Assembly (NCBI GenBank): GCA_035048485.1 | Contig: CM068586.1 | Location: 27,608,349-27,672,348 of the forward strand | Direction of reading: 5' to 3' | Source: Pteria penguin | Lineage: Eukaryota > Mollusca > Bivalvia > Pterioida > Pteriidae | Length of the DNA: 64,000 bases | Shown: positions 63,329 through 64,000 of the stretch, one piece after another | Layout of the letters: each line of letters opens with the position of its first letter | How positions within the stretch are numbered: position 1 is the stretch's first letter | Program-made: the position numbers and the translations under genes | Notes under the pieces: model-generated | The model's database searches: none | What the model was told of the DNA's origin: nothing | Seen by the model: the letters and a program-made list of their open reading frames with translations, nothing else

Positions 63329-64000
63329 AAACACGGAAGCCGCAAATTCAAATATATAGTAATAGGCCACGATAAAACTTACTTTGTTAGGGAAAATTCT
63401 GATTCCAAAAATAGATACACTGAAACAGCTGTCATCCAGATGTTGAACTTTCTTATCGATAACATTTTGTGGTGTTTGGAGGTAAGGTTTTTCAACAAAT
63501 TGTCGGCATTCTAATGGGCACTAACTGTGCTCCGCTTCTGGCTGACATATTCCTTTACTCCTACGAAGCTGAATTCATTCAGTCTTTGCTTTCGCAAGGT
63601 AAAAAACAATTGGCTCTTGGCTTCAATTTTACTTACAGATATATAGATGACTTGCTTTCAATTAATAATCCTTTATTCGCGGATTACCTTAGCATCATCT
63701 ATCCAAGTGAACTGGAGGTCAAAGAAACCACAGAAAATAGTAATTCTACTTCGTATTTAGATATTATGTTGTCTTTCGACATTAATGGTCAATTGAACAC
63801 CTCACTCTATAACAAACGTGACGATTTCAATTTCGCTATCACAAACTTTCCTTTCATAAGTAGCAACATTCCATCATCGCCCGCATACGGCGTAATCATA
63901 TCTCAGTTAATACGTTATTCCAGAGCATGTTCAAATTACAATGACTTTGTTCTGAGGGCTAGGCGACTTTCAGTTAAGCTGCTCAACCAGGGTTATATAT
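63329..64000 (+). pseudogene. Penelope-like retroelement reverse transcriptase, broken fragment
   Basis: The fragment reads through to the window edge and shows retroelement reverse transcriptase motifs: GTNCAPLLADIFLYSYE (about 63,514-63,565), YIDD catalytic box (63,640-63,651), SYLDIMLSF and KRDDFNFAI followed by IPSSPAYGVIISQLIR. This set is characteristic of Penelope-like elements (from memory of the family). The 5' part (63,329 to about 63,466) lies in another frame and includes IGHDKTYFVRENSDSKN and AVIQMLNFLIDNI. A one-base deletion in a T run near 63,465-63,470 breaks the frame, and an in-frame TAG precedes the 5' part. From 63,481 to the end the frame is open. The GIY-YIG endonuclease, if present, would lie beyond the window. 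It sits in the downstream intron or flank of the LRP-like gene, same strand. Confidence 0.88.

Overview
The window looks like a genome assembly segment from a lophotrochozoan animal, most likely a bivalve mollusc. It is AT-rich, has spliced genes with long introns, and is packed with microsatellites, minisatellites, tRNA-derived SINEs, fold-back (MITE-like) elements and a Penelope-like retroelement. The SINE tails, and a repeat at 3.85-4.26 kb that I recognise from memory as typical of molluscan genomes, point to Mollusca. The species cannot be fixed from the sequence.

Two protein-coding genes are supported. On the minus strand, 21,251-29,971 holds a complete three-exon BarH-like homeobox gene (Barhl). 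Its parts are an N-terminal FIL motif, an acidic linker, a Bar-class homeodomain with Thr47 and Tyr49, and the conserved Barhl C-terminal tail. The predicted protein is 340 residues and all splice phases agree. On the plus strand, 51,322-62,205 holds the 5' part of an LDL-receptor/LRP-like gene. It has ten recognisable exons: a signal peptide, a short Cys-containing segment, a degenerate YWTD-type beta-propeller, an EGF-like module and the start of a second propeller. It continues past a donor site at 62,205. One junction (exon 3 to exon 4) does not keep frame with its best donor.

Layout: 1-21.2 kb lies downstream of Barhl and has no gene; it holds candidate regulatory blocks (homeodomain-site cluster at 13.2 kb, POU/SOX pair at 5.85 kb), microsatellites and repeat fragments. 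21.2-30 kb is Barhl, with repeat-filled introns and nested SINE and fold-back insertions in 25-28 kb. 30-51 kb is intergenic: a possible Barhl promoter zone near 30.5 kb, a MITE at 32.5 kb, a hairpin-ended element at 34.7-36.5 kb, a repeat nest at 38-41.2 kb (interrupted duplication, fold-backs, a 31-bp minisatellite), a 36/72-bp satellite at 44.1-45.5 kb, and a SINE cluster at 47.6-48.4 kb. 51.3-62.2 kb is the LRP-like gene, with a 23-bp minisatellite split by a SINE in one intron. 62.5-64 kb carries a Penelope-like reverse transcriptase fragment with a frameshift, running off the window.

I found no convincing new molecular system. The most interesting signals are the dimeric satellite whose length keeps long reading frames open, the hairpin-ended element with five TTACGTAA palindromes, two SINE families that share a 3' tail, nested insertions with readable target-site duplications, and the Barhl locus with its dense candidate enhancers.
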